Below are positions 12,601-27,600 of a stretch of 64,000 bases of DNA, one piece after another. Made by a program: the position numbers and the translations under genes. The notes below the pieces were generated by a model that saw only the letters and a program-made list of their open reading frames with translations, had not been told where the DNA came from and made no database searches. Positions within the stretch are counted from its first letter, which is position 1, and each line of letters opens with the position of its first letter. The DNA comes from Halicephalobus mephisto (Eukaryota > Nematoda > Chromadorea > Rhabditida > Panagrolaimidae), in NCBI GenBank assembly GCA_009193035.1, contig SWDT01000003.1, positions 186,001-250,000 of the forward strand, given 5' to 3'.

Positions 12601-15600
12601 AAAAAATTTAATTTTTAAATAAGATTATTTTTAAAAAAAATTTAATTTTTATTTTAAAAAATTTAATTTTTAAATAAGATTATTTTTTAAAAAAATTTTT
12701 ATTTTTAAAAAACTTAATTTTTAAATAAGATTATTTTTTTAAAAAATTTTTATTTAAAAGAATTTAATTTTATTTTAAAAAAAAAAATATTTTTAAATAA
12801 AATTATTATTTTTTTCTAAATTTTTGAAATTTTTATAAAATTCCATAAATTTTCAAAAATTTTTCTTATTTTTTAATTTTCAAAAATTTTTATTTTTTAA
12901 ATTTACAAAAATTTTAATTTTTTGCATTTTTAATTTTTTTTAGGAATTTTTGTATTTACAAATTTTTTGACTTTTGTCATTCACAATTTTTGATTCAAGT
13001 CGGATTTTTGAAATTTGAGATTTTGTTCCCACTTTTATTTTTATCGAAAAAATAGTACTGTTCTGAAATTTTTACGTTTGTTTGTTAATTGACATTTTTT
13101 TTCGATTTTAGAGCAATATTAGCGAAGCCAGAGGGCTCGTCGTGGACATGCTCGCGAACAGGGATTTACCGCCGAATGTGACCACTTGTTTGAGGGCCGT
13201 GGCACAGCTTCTGAATACACAGTCTACGGTGGGTTTGAAGAAAATTAAAATTTTCTTAAATGTCAGTATTTTTAAAATTTTATTTTTCTTTAAATTTTTA
13301 AAAATTTTTTTAAGAATTTTATTTTTTTAATTAAAATTAAAATTTTTTAAATGTCAGTATTTTTAAAATTTTATTTTTCTTTAAATTTTTAAAATTAAAA
13401 TTAAAATTTTTTTAAATGTCAGTGTTTTAAAAATTTTATTTTTCTTTAATTTTTAAAAAAATTTTATTTTTTTTTGAATTTTAAATTTCTTTAAAAGTTT
13501 TATTTTTTTTAAATTTTAAACTTTTTTAAATCAAGGACTTTTTTGAACAAGATTCTTGACCTCGAAAAAACTTCAATTTGTTTTTCCTTAAAAATAGGTA
13601 AATTTTGAAGTTATTTTTTGAGGGTTGAAAAAGAGGAAGTTCTTCGTTCGGGAGTTATTCAAAAAATTGAAGTTTTTACTTTTAATAAAAATATAGCATT
13701 TTTCATGTATGAAAACATTTAAAATTGTAGAGGAACTTCAAAGGATTTAAAAAATATAAAAAACAGTAAAAAAATATTTAATCAGAATTTTCAGTTTAAT
13801 ATATTTTTTAGATTTTATTCAAAATCTTATTTTTAACAACTTTTTCATATATGAAAACATGTTTAAAATTGTAGAGCAACTTGAGAAGACTCTAAAAATA
13901 TTAAAAAAAAAAAAAAAAATAAAAATATTTTGATCGAAATTTCAAGTTTAATATATTTTTTAAATTTCTTTAAAAATCTCATTTTTAACAACTTTTTCAT
14001 ATATGAAAACATGTTTAAAATTGTAGAGGAACTTGAGAAGATTCTAAAAATATAAAAAATAACGAAAAATAAAAATATTTTAATCAAAATTTTATGTCTA
14101 ATATTTTTCACGAAATTCCACTCAAAATTGTTGTTTTTCTGTTTTTTTTATATATGAAAACATGTATAGACTTGTATAGGAAATTCTGAAGATGTTGAAA
14201 GTAAAAAGAAGAATGAAAAACAATAACATCGTGACTCAATTTTTACTTTCAACATCTTTTCGAAATTCTATTCAAAATCTCATTTCTAAAAGTTTTTTCA
14301 TATATGAAAACATTCTTAAAATTACAGAGAAATTTCAGAAGATTTAAAAAATATAAGAAATAACAAAAAACTAAGAATATTTTGATCGAAATTTTCAGTT
14401 TAATGTATTTTTTAATTTCTTTCAAAATCTCATTTTAAACAACTTTTTCATATATGGAAATATGTTTAAAATTGTAGAGGATCGTCAGAAGACTAAAAAT
14501 GTAAAAAACAATAAAAAATAAAGATATTTTTATCGAAATTTCAAGTTTAATATATTTTTTAATTTCTTTCAAAATCTCATTTTAAACAACTTTTTCATAT
14601 ATGGAAATATGTTTAAAATTGTAGAAGAACTTCAGAAGACTCTAAAAATACGAAAAATAACAAAAAATAAAAATATTTTGATCGGAATTTTCAGTTTAAT
14701 ATATTTTTTTATTTTTTTAAAAATCTCATTTTTAACAACTTTTTCATATATGAAAATATGTTTAAAATCGTAGAGGAACTTCAGAAGACTCTAAAAATAT
14801 GAAAAATAACGAAAAATAAAAATATTTTGATCGAAATTTTGATTTTTAAAAATCAAAAAATTACTGAATAAGTCTCGAACGGAAAATTTTATGTTAATTT
14901 TAAAGTTGTTGTTTTTTGATTTTGGAAGTTGGATTTTAGTCAGTTCACAGCATCAATTTCTCTGATCTCGGATTGCCTCGGGTCATCGAGGATCCCTACA
15001 GCGGAGAGCGGCTCGTCGTCAGCACGGTTGGTTTTATTTAAATTTAAAATTAAAAATTTTTTTTTGCAAAAATCTAAAAATTTTTTGCACATTTCTGATG
15101 TTCCGGATTCAGTTCAATTGTGTGCAAATTGACAGACAATTCTCGAGTGTTTGAACGTCATTCTTAAGTATCCTCTTCTTTAACAACCAAAATTTCCTTT
15201 TTCGAACTTGACAGTTTTCACTTTTCATAAGTCAAATTTAAAGAAAACAAGATTCTTGCCTCAGGCTGTTTTTAGGTCTTCCGGACCCGTGCTGGGAATT
15301 TCGTGAGAAAGTTCGTTTTTTCGTAGACTGCCATATTGACTACCGAAATCCACAAATTTTCTCGTTTTTATCGGATTTTAGGATTTGGACCAATGGCCAA
15401 CAATCAAGAACTTTTTAATTCGGAAATTTTATAAATCAAAAAAATTTTTAACTTTTCAATTTAGAAATTTTAAAAAATCTTAATTAATAAATTTTAAAAA
15501 CTTTTTAATTTAGAAATTTCAAAAATTAAAAAAATTTTAAACTTTTTAATTTATAAATTAAAGAAATTTTATTTAATAAATATTTAAAAAATCTTAATTT

Positions 15601-18600
15601 AGAAATTAAAAAAATTTTATTTAATAAATTTTAAAAACTTTTTAATTTAGAAATTTTAAAAATTAAAAAAATTTTATTTAATAAATTTGAAAAATTTAAA
15701 AATTTAAGAAAATTAATTTTTATTTTTTATGATTAAATGTACCGTAATTTAGAAGTACTTTTTTTGAAACTTTGGTCGTACTTTGGAATTCATCAATGAA
15801 GTTACTGTAATTTGAAAGTAATTAAAATTTTTCGGAATTTTCATGACAGTGAAGCTATCAGTCAGTCGTTAATCGACAATATTGCCTTTGGCATTTTATT
15901 TTGGACCTTTGGGTGGTGCATAATTATTTTAAAAAAAGGCTTATAAAAATTATTTTTTTTTAATCTAAACTTTTTTTAAATTCGAAATTTTTTGAAATTT
16001 ATTTTTTTTAAATTCGAAATTTTTTAAAATTTATTTTTTTTAAATTCGGAATTTTTTGAAATTTATTTTTTTTTTAAATTCGAAATTTTTCTAAAAATTC
16101 GTGTCGAGGTAAAATTATTTAAATTCTCGAAAATTTCACAAAAATTTTTGAAGTTTTTAAAAATTTAAAACTTTTTTAGAATTGTCCAAAATTTTTTAAT
16201 TTTTCAATTTTTAGAATCATCTAAATTTTTTCAATTTTTAAAAATTTTTCAAAATTCTAAAAAACTAATTTTAATCTTTTAAATTTTTCGAAAATTTTAA
16301 AAATATTAAAATTATTGAACTCAATTTTTTGGATTTTACTCGTGAAAAAAGTTCATAGGACATGTTTACTACTCCGAAATTTCCCTGACTCCAGGTGGTT
16401 CCCATTGCTTGTTGCTCTCAAAGGAAAATCCACAAGACCAATCATTTTTTATTTTTATTTTTTAGGATTTTTTAGAATTATTTATTTTTATTTTTTAGAA
16501 TTTTTTAGAATTATTAATTTTTATTTTTTAGAATTTTTTAAAAATATTTATTTTTATTTTTTAGAATTATTAATTTTTATTTGTAAAAATTACTTATTTT
16601 TACTTTTTAAAAATATTTATTTTTTAGAATTTTTTAAAATTATTTATTTTTACTTTTTAAAAATATTCATTTTTTAGAATTATTTATTTTTATTTTTTAG
16701 AATTTTTTATATTTTATTTTTATAAAATTATTTCTTTAAATTTTTCAATTAAAAACAAGTTTTATAATTTTTTTAAGTTTTAAAAAAGATTTCCTTTGAT
16801 TTGTTTTAAATTTAAGAATTTTTCTTTTTTTTTAAATTTAAAAATTTTTCTTTTTTTTTAAATTTTTTTTTTAATTTAAAATTTTTCTTAATTTTAAAAT
16901 TTTTTCTTTTTTTTAATTTTTTTTTGGAAAACCAGCTGGCAATATTCACAAGTCTTCAATTTAGCCAGATATTGTTGTTTTTGAAAATGAAAAACTGGCC
17001 AACTGACTAAAAAATGAATTGATTTGTTTTGGCGAGATTTCGAAAAAGCCTTAATCCTTTATCCTGCGCTTTCTAATCCTTTCATTATTGTAGTTTTGAA
17101 ATTTTCAATAATGTTCTTCGATTTTTTTTCATAAACAACTTTGAATTTTGAAATTCGCAAAAATTTTTGTTGACAAAATTTAATTTTTTTTTCAATAAAA
17201 AAAATTTCTCGAAATTTAAAATGAATAAAAAATTAAATTTTTTTAGAAAACAACTTTTTTCTTATTTTTTAAAAACCAATTGACCAATCTCGTGGTCCTT
17301 GAATAAATCAAGCATTATTCGTCACAGGACCAGTGTTTTTTAAATTAATAATTTTAAAAAATTTAATATTGAATGAAAAATTGAAATCAGTGGTCTCGAC
17401 ACGAATTAAGTTTAATTCATTTTTAAATTATAACTTTTGTAAAATACCCTTTAGAAATCTTTCGTCACAAAATTTATGTTTTTTAAATTAATAATTTTTA
17501 AAAATTTAATATTGAATGAAAAATTAAAATCAATGGTCTTGATATGAATTACGTTTAATTCATTTTTAAATTGTGACTTTTGTAAAATACCTTTTAGAAA
17601 TCTTTCGTCACAAAATTCATGTTTTTTAAAGTTAATAATTTTCTTATTTTTGAGAGAAAATTACAATAATCCCGAAGGGAATTCTGATTAATTTATTTTT
17701 AAATTGTAAATTTGCAAAAATATAATTTAAATTTTCGACGAGAAAAATATTTTTTTGATTTTTTAATTTTTTTTAAAATTTAAAATTTTTTTTCATTTTT
17801 GTATTTTTAAAGGAAAATTTAAAATTGTAGTTTTGACGCAGAAATAGTTATTTTTTAATTACTAACTTGTTAAATTGTACTGTAAGTGTCCTTTATGAAG
17901 AGATCGATGACCATTTTTTAAATTTGTAGTTTTTTCAATTTTTATTTTCAAAAAACTTAAATAACAATACTAAAGTGACAATAATATTTTTCCGTTGCAA
18001 AATTAAGTGTTTTTTAAACAATATTCGTGACAGAACCGATGTTTGAATTTTTTTTATTTTTTAAGAAAAATTTAAAAAATAATTTTATGATAAATTTTAT
18101 TTAACTATTTTTTTGTTATAAATCTGTTAAATAACCTTTGAACAATATTCGTGGTAGGACCAATATTCTTAAAATTTCTTTTTTAATGGAAAATTTAAAA
18201 AATAATTTTATTACAAATTTTACTTAACTATTTTTTGGTTATAAATCTGTTAAGTAACCTTTAAACAATATTCGTGGTAAGACCAATATTCTTAAAATTC
18301 CTTTTTTAATGGAAAATTTAAAAAATAATTTTATTATGAATTTTATTTAATTATTTTTTGATTATAAATTTATTAAGTAACCTTTGAATAATATTCGTGG
18401 TAAGACCAATATTCTTAAAATTCCTTTTTTAATGGAAAATTTAAAAAATAATTTTATTACGAATTTTATTTAACTATTTTTTTGTTATAAATCTGTTAAG
18501 TAACCTTTCAACAATATTCGTGGCAGGACTAGTATTCTTAAAATTTGTTTTTTTAATGGAAAATTTAAAAAATAATTTTATTATGAATTTTATTTAATTA

Positions 18601-21600
18601 TTTTTTGATTATAAATTTGTTAAGTAACCTTTGAATAATATTCGTGGTAAGACCAATATTCTTAAAATTCCTTTTTTAATGGAAAATTTAAAAAATGATC
18701 CCACCACGAATTTTGTTTATTTTATTTTTTCTACTGCAAGCTTCCTTAATCTTCTTTAAGACATCATTCGTGCCGAAACTAGCGTCTTTGCAATTTATAA
18801 TTCCTCTATTTTTTGTTTTCTGAAAACAACCAAATGGTTCTGCCGCGAATAACGCTTAATTTATTTTCCTACTAACTCGATTACTGGTCTTTAAGCATCA
18901 TTCGTCGCAAGACAAACCGTTTTTTATTTAATAATACATTTTTCAAAACAGATTTTAGATAGTAATGTCATCACGAAAAATGTTTATTTTTTAACCAATA
19001 ACTTTGTAAATTACTTTTTAAACAACTTTCGTGTCAAGATCACTACTTTTCTAATTTAAAATTCTTTGTTTTTTGAAAACAGATTTTAGGTAGTAATGTC
19101 ATCACGAAAGATATTTGATTTATCCTTCGATTATCAATTTTGTAAATTACTTTTTAAACAACTTTCGTGTCAGGACCACTACTTTTCTAATTTAAAATTC
19201 TTTGTTTTTTGAAAACAGATTTTAGGTAGTAATGTCACCACGAAAATTGTTTATTTTTTAACTAATAACTATGTAAACTACTTTCTGGATAATTTTCGTG
19301 TCAGGACCACTACTTTTCTAATTTAAAATTCCTTGTTTTTTTATTTCTTTTTCAAAATAGATTTTAGGTAGTAATGTCATCACGAAAGATATTTGATTTA
19401 TCCTTCGATTATCAATTTTGTAAATTACTTTTTGGATAATTTTCGTGTCAGGACCACTACTTTTTTAATTTAAAATTCCTTGTTTTTTCAAAACAGATTT
19501 TAGATAATAATACTATCATGAAAAATGTTTATTTTTCAACTAATAACTTTGTAAATTATTTTTTAAACAACTTTCGTGTCAGGACCACTACTTTTTTAAT
19601 TTAAAATTCCTTGTTTTTTTATTTCTTTTTCAAAATAGATTTTAGGTAATGTCATCACAAAGGATATTTGATTTATCCTTCGATTATCAATTTTGTAAAC
19701 TACTTTTTAAACAACTTTCGTGTCAGGATCACTACTTTTTTAATTTAAAATTCTTTGTTTTTTGAAAACAGATTTTAGGTAGTAATACTATCAAGAAAAA
19801 TGTTTATTTTTTAACTAATAACTTTGTAAATTACTTTTTAAACAACTTTCGTGTCAAGATCACTACTTTTTTAATTTAAAATTCCTTGTTTTTTGAAAAC
19901 AGATTTTAGGTAGTAATGTCATCACGAAAGATATTTGATTTATTCCTCAACTGGCTTAACCACTAGTTCTTTAACCCTAGCTTTATTCCGGAAGCGGAAA
20001 GATTTTAATTTTAAATATCTTCCCACAGCAAATCCGCTTCTTTGGCTTAATGGCTATTTATAAATTCCCAATGCTTTTTTATATTCAATAAAGTTCATAC
20101 TTGACTTGGTTCTCATTATGAAAAAAGTTGCATTTTTAAAAAAATTCATTTACAAAATTTCTTTTTTAATTTTTTAGATTTTTAAATTTCTTATTTTTTT
20201 TATTTTTAAAGATTTCTAAATTTTTTAATTTTTTTAATTTTTAAAATTTTCATTTTTTTTTTATTTTTTAAATTTGAAAATTTTAAAACTTTTAAATATT
20301 TTTTAAATTTCTTATTTTTTTAATTTTATTTTTAATTTTTTAATTTTTTAGATTTTTAAAATTTCTTATTTTTTATTTTTTAAAATATTTTTAAGTTTTT
20401 GGATTTTGTAAATCCGATTTTGGATTTATTAATGTTTTTAAAAATTTAAATTTTAAATTTTAAAATTTTTGATTATTCAACCATAAAAAATTTAAAAATG
20501 AAGAATTATTTTTCTTTCATAAAAAAGTGGCAATTCTGATTATCATAATATTTCGAAAATTATAAATGACTTTTTTGCGAAATTGTCTCGAAACGAATTT
20601 TCAGAATTCTTTGAAGTATTTTTTAATTTTCATTTTTTAAAAATTATGATATTATAGAATTTTAAAAAATATAAAACAAAATTCTGAAAAAAATGGTCCC
20701 GACGAGAATTTTCAAAATTTTCCATTCAAGACCAAAAGTTTTATTTTTTTTTAAAGTTTAAAATTAATTTTTTTTTAAATAAAAAATTTTCAAACATAAA
20801 ATGTTCGAAAATGGTCCCGACGAGAACTTTTAAAATTTTCCATTCAAGACCAAAAATTCCAGTTTTTTTTAAATATATTTTTTTAAGTTTAAAATTAACT
20901 TTTTTTAAATAAAAAATTTTTAAATATAAAATGTTCAAAAATGGTCCCGACGAGAACTTTCAAAACTTTCCATTTGAGACCAAAAATTCGAATTTTTTCA
21001 TTTTTAATGTTTTTTTAAAGTTTAAAATTAATTTTTTTTAAATAAAAAATTTTTAAATATAAAATGTTCAAAAATGGTCCCGACGAGAACTTTTAAAACT
21101 TTCCATTTGAGACCAAAAATTCGGAATTTTTCATTTCGTAATTTTCTAAGGTTTCCAAATCGTATTATTTTAAAAATAAAAAAATTATCAATCCAAAAAA
21201 ACCGTCTTGACGTGGGTTTTTGAAATTTTCCGCTCGAGACTAAAAAATGTAAAAAATTGTATCTACGTGATTTTCTATGGCTTCCAAAAGATATATGAAA
21301 TTCTGATGTCATATGGTTATAAAAATATAAAATTTAAAATTTAAAATATAACATTTAAAATTTAGAAAATTTAGAAAATTTAAAATTTAAAAAATGTAAA
21401 ATATAAAAAATATAAAATTTTAAATTTAAAAAATTCAAAAAATTTAAAATTTCAAACTTAAAAAATTTAAAATTTCGAAATAGATTATTTTTTTAAAAAT
21501 TTCCAAATTTTTTAATTAAAATCGAAAATTGCAAAAATTATTTAATTGATGTTTTAAAAAATCCTATTATTAAAACCACAAATGTGCTACAAAAGTCCAA

Positions 21601-24600
21601 AAGACAAGTCTCGAGGGGAATTTTAATCCTCTCCGTGCAAAATCCAAAATAAAAAAATTAATTTTTGAATGATTTTTTTTAATTTATATTATTTTGAATA
21701 TTAAAAATTTGAGAAATGGTCTCGACACGAATTTTCGATTTTTTCCACTTAGGACCAAAAAGTTAAAAAAAGTTAATTTTTAAATAATTTTAAAAATCTA
21801 TGTTATTTTGAATATTAAAAATTCGAAAATGATTCCGACACGAATTTTCGATTTTTCCACTTAGGACCAAGAAGTTAAAAAAAATTAATTTTTAAGTAAT
21901 TTAAAAAATCTATATTATTTTGAATATTAAAAATTCGAAAATGATTCCGACACGAATTTTTGACTTTTCCACTTAGGACTAAAAAGTTAAAAAAAATAAA
22001 TTTTTAAGTAATTTTAAAAATCTATATTATTTTGAATATTAAAAATTCGAAAATGATTCCGACACGAATTTTTGATTTTTTCCATTTAAAACCATAAATT
22101 ATGAAATTTGACATTTACGTATTTTGTGATATCCCAAAGATGTTTAGTCTTCAGAAATTGAAAAGCTTGATTTATGCCGACACGCGAGAAAAAAATTTTT
22201 TTTGTTGAAAAAGATTAACATTGAAAATTGGCCTTGTTGACCTTTCTGTGAAAAAAGTTAAATTTAGAACATTGACGGTTTCAATTTTAATTTTTGGTTC
22301 CTTGTTCTTGAAGAAAAATCCGTCAAAAAAATAATTTTACTTGATGAATTTTTTGAATTTAATATTCTGTTTTATCAAAGTTAATTATCGTAATTCAAGT
22401 CCAAATTTGAATTTTTCGCGTTAAAATTTAAGTTTTCAGATTTTGGATTTTTCGTGTTAAGACAACTTTTAAGATTTTAAATTTTTCGTGTTAAGACAAC
22501 TTTTGATATTTTTAATTTTCGCGTTAAGACAAGTTTTAAGATTTTAAATTTTTCGTGTTAAGATATAACTTTTATAATTTTTAACTTTTCGTGTTAAGAC
22601 AAGTTTTAAGATTTTAAATTTTCGCGTTAAGATATAACTTTTATAATTTTCAACTTTTCGTGTTAAGACAAGTTTTAAGATTTTAAATTTTCGCGTTAAA
22701 ATTTAAGTTTTGAGATTTTCAACTTTTCGTGTTAAGACAACTTTTAAGATTTTTAATTTCCCGTGTTAAGACAACTTTTAAGATTTTCAACTTTTCGCGT
22801 TAAGACAACTTCCGAAATTTCAACTTTTCGTGCTAACACATAATTTTTAAATTTTATATTTTTCGAGTTAAGAAAACTTCCGAAATTTCAAATTTTTGTG
22901 TTAAGATATTTTTGCTTTCGAAAATTCAATTAAATTCTATTAATTTAAATAAAATAATATTTTTGAAAAAAATTATAAAAGTTGTTTTAACACGAAAAAT
23001 CCGAATTTTTAAATTGGACTTTGATTTTAAATTTTTACAAAGTACAGTATAGAATCCCAACTCCAATTAAGGTTCTTTTATAAAATTTTTAATTTTTTCG
23101 TTGCGATGGAAACTGACGAGATTTTTTAATTTTAATTTTTTCCTGAAAATTTCGATTTACGTGTTTAAAAATTTTTTTTACGATTAAATACTGTAATTGA
23201 AGAAATGTCTATCGAAACCGTACCTTCTACAGTAAGATTTTCATCGACGATTAAAATGGTTCATCCTAAAAATCAAAAAATTGGAACAATTGCGAGATCT
23301 TGCAGCGATTTAGCTCCTGTAGGATCAACAATAGGAAACAATAACGACAGATCTTCTTCGATACCTTCGAGTTCAAGTCGAACTCAATCCCCCAACCCCC
23401 ATGGCATAGGGTACCATGGAAGAGCTACTACTTATGATGCTAATCTTTGTCAAACTGCCAGATCGTCTCTCGGAACGAATACTACTCATCACAATTCCAC
23501 TAGTTCCAGGGGATCAGGCTCGAGTCTTTATCGGGATCTGCAGATAATAGGACAATGTAAAAATTGCGAAAAAGAATATAAATGTTCCTGTTGTCAAAAA
23601 TGCAACCATTTGATGGTTTTTTATTCTCCGGTAAGTTCCTCAAGTCTTAATTTTTAATTCTTCTTTAAAGTCTGTAATTTTTAATTTTTTAATCTTTCCG
23701 AATTTTTTAGTCTTCTTTATATTCTTAATTTTTAACTTTTTAGTCTAAGGTTCCTGAATCGTTGATTACTTTAGGTCTTTTCTAAGTGGTTGATTTTTAA
23801 CTTTTTGTTATTTATAAAATTCTAAAATTTTAAATTTCTTAATATCCCGATTTTTAATTTCTTGTTATTCATAAAATCCTAGAATTTCTGACTTCTTAGC
23901 CCCCCCTTGGACCTCTAATTTTTAACTTTTTGTTACTTATAAAACTCCAAAATCTGAAATTTTCGAATTCTTCCTAGGTCCTCCAATACCTAACTTCTTA
24001 GTTCCCCTAAGACCTCCAATTTTTGACTTCTTAGTCCTCTAAGACCTCCGATTTCTAACTTTCCAGTTCTCCCTAAGTTCCCTAAATTTTCAACTTCTTA
24101 GTTCCCCTAAGACCCCCAATTTCTGACTTTTTAATTCTCCCTAGACCCCCAGTTCCTGACTTCTTAGTCTCCCCTAAGTTCCCTAGTCCCCCCTTAAACC
24201 CCCAATTTCTGACTTCTTAGTCTGTACAATTCTCAATATTTAACTTCCTAGTCCCCCCTAAGACCCCCAACCTTTCGCTCTGTATCCCCCAGTGAATTCT
24301 CCAATCTCGTCATTTTTAATTCTATCTTGCGTGTTACAAAATTTTTTTTCGAAGATTTTTGAAAAAAAATTAAAAAGTGTAAAATTTCTTTTTGCAACTT
24401 TCTCATTTTTCTGGATTTTCTCACTAATGAGTTCTGAAAGCAAACGTATTCTAACTTCCTGATTCCTTGTTTGGCTCTTCCTGGAACGAATTTATGCTTT
24501 TTTGGTCTTTGGGAATTGGCCCAATTTGCCCAAACTCGAAAGGGTTACGGATTCTTAAGTTTATTCTTTTCTTAGATTCTGGATTTCGTAATTAAAATTA

Positions 24601-27600
24601 ATTTTTTATTTAAATTCCAAAAAAATCGAAATTTTTAAAATTTTTCCAAAATTTTCGAATTTCCTAATTAAAATTAATTTTTTATTTAAATTCTAAAAAA
24701 TCCGAAATTTTAAAATTTATTTTTTTTTAAACTTTTATAATTAAAAATTTTTTTTATTTAAATTCCAAAAAAATCGAAATTTTTAAAATTTTCCCAAAAT
24801 TTTCGAATTTCGTAATTAAAATTAATTTTTTATTTAAATTATAAAAAATCCGAAATTTTAAAATTTATTTTTTTTTAAATTTTTATAATTAAAAATTTTT
24901 TTTATTTAAATTCTAAAAAATCCGAAATTTTAAAATTTATTTTTTTTAAAATTTTTATGATTAAAAAATTTTCGAAATTAAAATTTATTTTTTTATTTAA
25001 ATTCTAAAAATTTTTAAATTTATTTTTTTCTAAAGAAATTAAAAATTAAATTTTTTAATTTTAGAAGAATTAGAAATTTTTAACTTTATCCTTTTTTGAT
25101 ATTTTGGATTTAATAATTAACAATCTAATCTCTTTTTTGTCGAAAATCCAAAAGCTTAGGATTTTTAAAGTTGTTTTTTTTTTTGAGGTTCTGGATTTCG
25201 TAATTAAAAATACAATTCGTTTTTGTTGATCTAGGACCCCCGTGGGAGTAGTCTCTAGTCGTCGAAAAACGTCAAAGAAGATAATTAAGCTACTCTCGGT
25301 CTTCTTGAAAAAGGATTTCCGAAGGTGAGGCCTTGTGTCTTCGTTATCGATTTCCAGAAGGAGCCGAAGCTTGGCTTCCAGAACCTTCGACTTGGATTAA
25401 CTAACTTAATTTAAAAACGAAAGAAAAAATTTTTTTTTGTTTTTTATATAATTTTTAAAAATTTCGATTTTTAAATGAATTCTCGAAAATCCCCAACGAA
25501 TCCAGAATCCACTCCTGTCGCCGCCGTCTACAGACACCACGATCCCCAGCTGTTCACGGCGTTGTTTAAAAGGAAATTTGCCGTAAAACAAGTTTTCGAA
25601 GCTGTGGATGGAAGAAAAGCAGATTCTGAAGTTCTCGGAAATCCGCTTCAGAATGCTTTTTCTTCTAGATCGACTCCTGCAATCAACATACAATCAAGTA
25701 ATTCATACTGTAGCCTTCTGGGAACTTCTAGTCCTGATTCTTCTCAGACATTTTTCACAAACAGCTGTCTTCAATCTTGTCTAATGTGTGATGGATTTTC
25801 TCAGGTTTGTCCCGAGTGAAATTTTTCAAAATTTTTCAATTCTAAAGTCTGTGAAAATTTAACATCAAAATCAAGTCCGCAGTTTGCTTGCAACATTGCG
25901 GCAACTTGGTAGAATTTATATTTTTATAGTTATAAAAAATTTTAAATAAAAATAAAATTCGCAACATTGTGGAATATTTATTGATATTTTATGATTTCGA
26001 AGTAAAAATAAAATTCGCAGATTGCTCGCAACATTGCGGCAATTTGGTAGAATTTATATTTTTATAGTTGTAAAAATTTCGCAGGTTGCTCGCAACAGTC
26101 TGGAAAGTAAATTAATATAAAAATTAAAATAAAATTCGCAGATTGCTCGCAACATTGCGGCAATTTGGTAGATTTTATATTTTTATATTTATAAAAATCC
26201 CGAAAATTCGCAAATTGCATGCAATATTTTAACAAATTGGTAGAATTTATATTTTTACATTTATAAAAATCTCGAAATAAAAATAAAATCCGCAACATTG
26301 TGGAATATTTATTGATATTTTATGATTTTGAAGTAAAAATAAAATTCGCAGATTGCTTGCAACATTGCGGCAATTTGGTAGAATTTATATTTTTATATTT
26401 ATAAAAATCCCAAAATTAAAATAAAATCCGCAAATTGCATGCAATATTTTAACAACTTGGTAGAATTTATATTTTTACATTTATAAAAATCTCAAAAATA
26501 AAAATAAAATCCGAAAATTGCATGCAATATTTTAACAACTTGGTAGAATTTATATTTTTACATTTATAAAAATCTCAAAAATAAAAATAAAATCCGCAAA
26601 TTGCTCGCAACATTTGGGCAGTTCGGGTTACTTGATTTTTGCGCAGAAAATTTAATTTTAATATTGACCGTTTTATAAATTTCGACGTAGAAAAAATTAA
26701 ATCAAATTTTTCACATTTATTCTTGTAGAATTTAAATAATATTCTATATTAATATATTTTAATTTTTCATTTCTAGGAATTTTATGTGTAAATATTCCGG
26801 AAGAAACGAATTTAGAAGTTATTTTTTAATAAAATTATGCAAAAATTCAAGCTGAATAAATTGACTCGCACTGGTTTTTTTATTTTAAAAAATGAATAAT
26901 TGGGCTGACTCGCGCTTAATATAAGAATGAATGGCTCATTGAACTTATTTGTTAAGAGTTAATCGTCCTATTTTTTTAGGAAATAAAATAATTGATTTAA
27001 GTTTTATTAAAGAAAAAATTTTTGGAACATTTTTTCAAGGATTTATTTATATTTTTTTAGGAAATAAAATAATTGATTTGTTTTATTTAAAAAAGAAATT
27101 TTTGAAACGTTTTTTCAAGGATTTATTTATATTTTTTTAAGAAATAAAATAATTGATTTAAATTTTATTTAAAAAAGAAATTTTGGAACATTTTTTCAAG
27201 AATATATTTGTGTTTTTTTAATAAAAAATAACTGATTTAAGTTTTATCTAATAAGAAAGAAATTTTTGGAACATTTTTTCAAGGATTTATTTATATTTTT
27301 TTAAGAAATAAAATAACTGATTTAAATTTTATGTAAGAAAAAATTTTCGGAACATTTTTTCAAGAATATGTTTGTGTTTTTTTATATAAAAATAGAAAAA
27401 TAGCTTGTTTTATCTAATAAGAAAAAAAGTTTTAGAGCATTTTTCCAAGAATCCATTTGCAGTATTTTTTTTGAAAAAGAAAAACTGGTCCAAATTATAC
27501 TTTTATGCAAAAAATTTTCGGAACACTTTGCCAAGGATCAAAGTCGTATTAGTTTTCTAAAAATGGAATAACTGACTTGAGTTACATCTAATATAAAAAG

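Noticed and set aside
16315..16677. 120-codon plus-strand frame rich in Phe, Tyr and Leu
   Set aside because: T-rich low-complexity DNA (TTTTTTAGAATTATTTATTT); composition is not protein-like after the first 40 codons.
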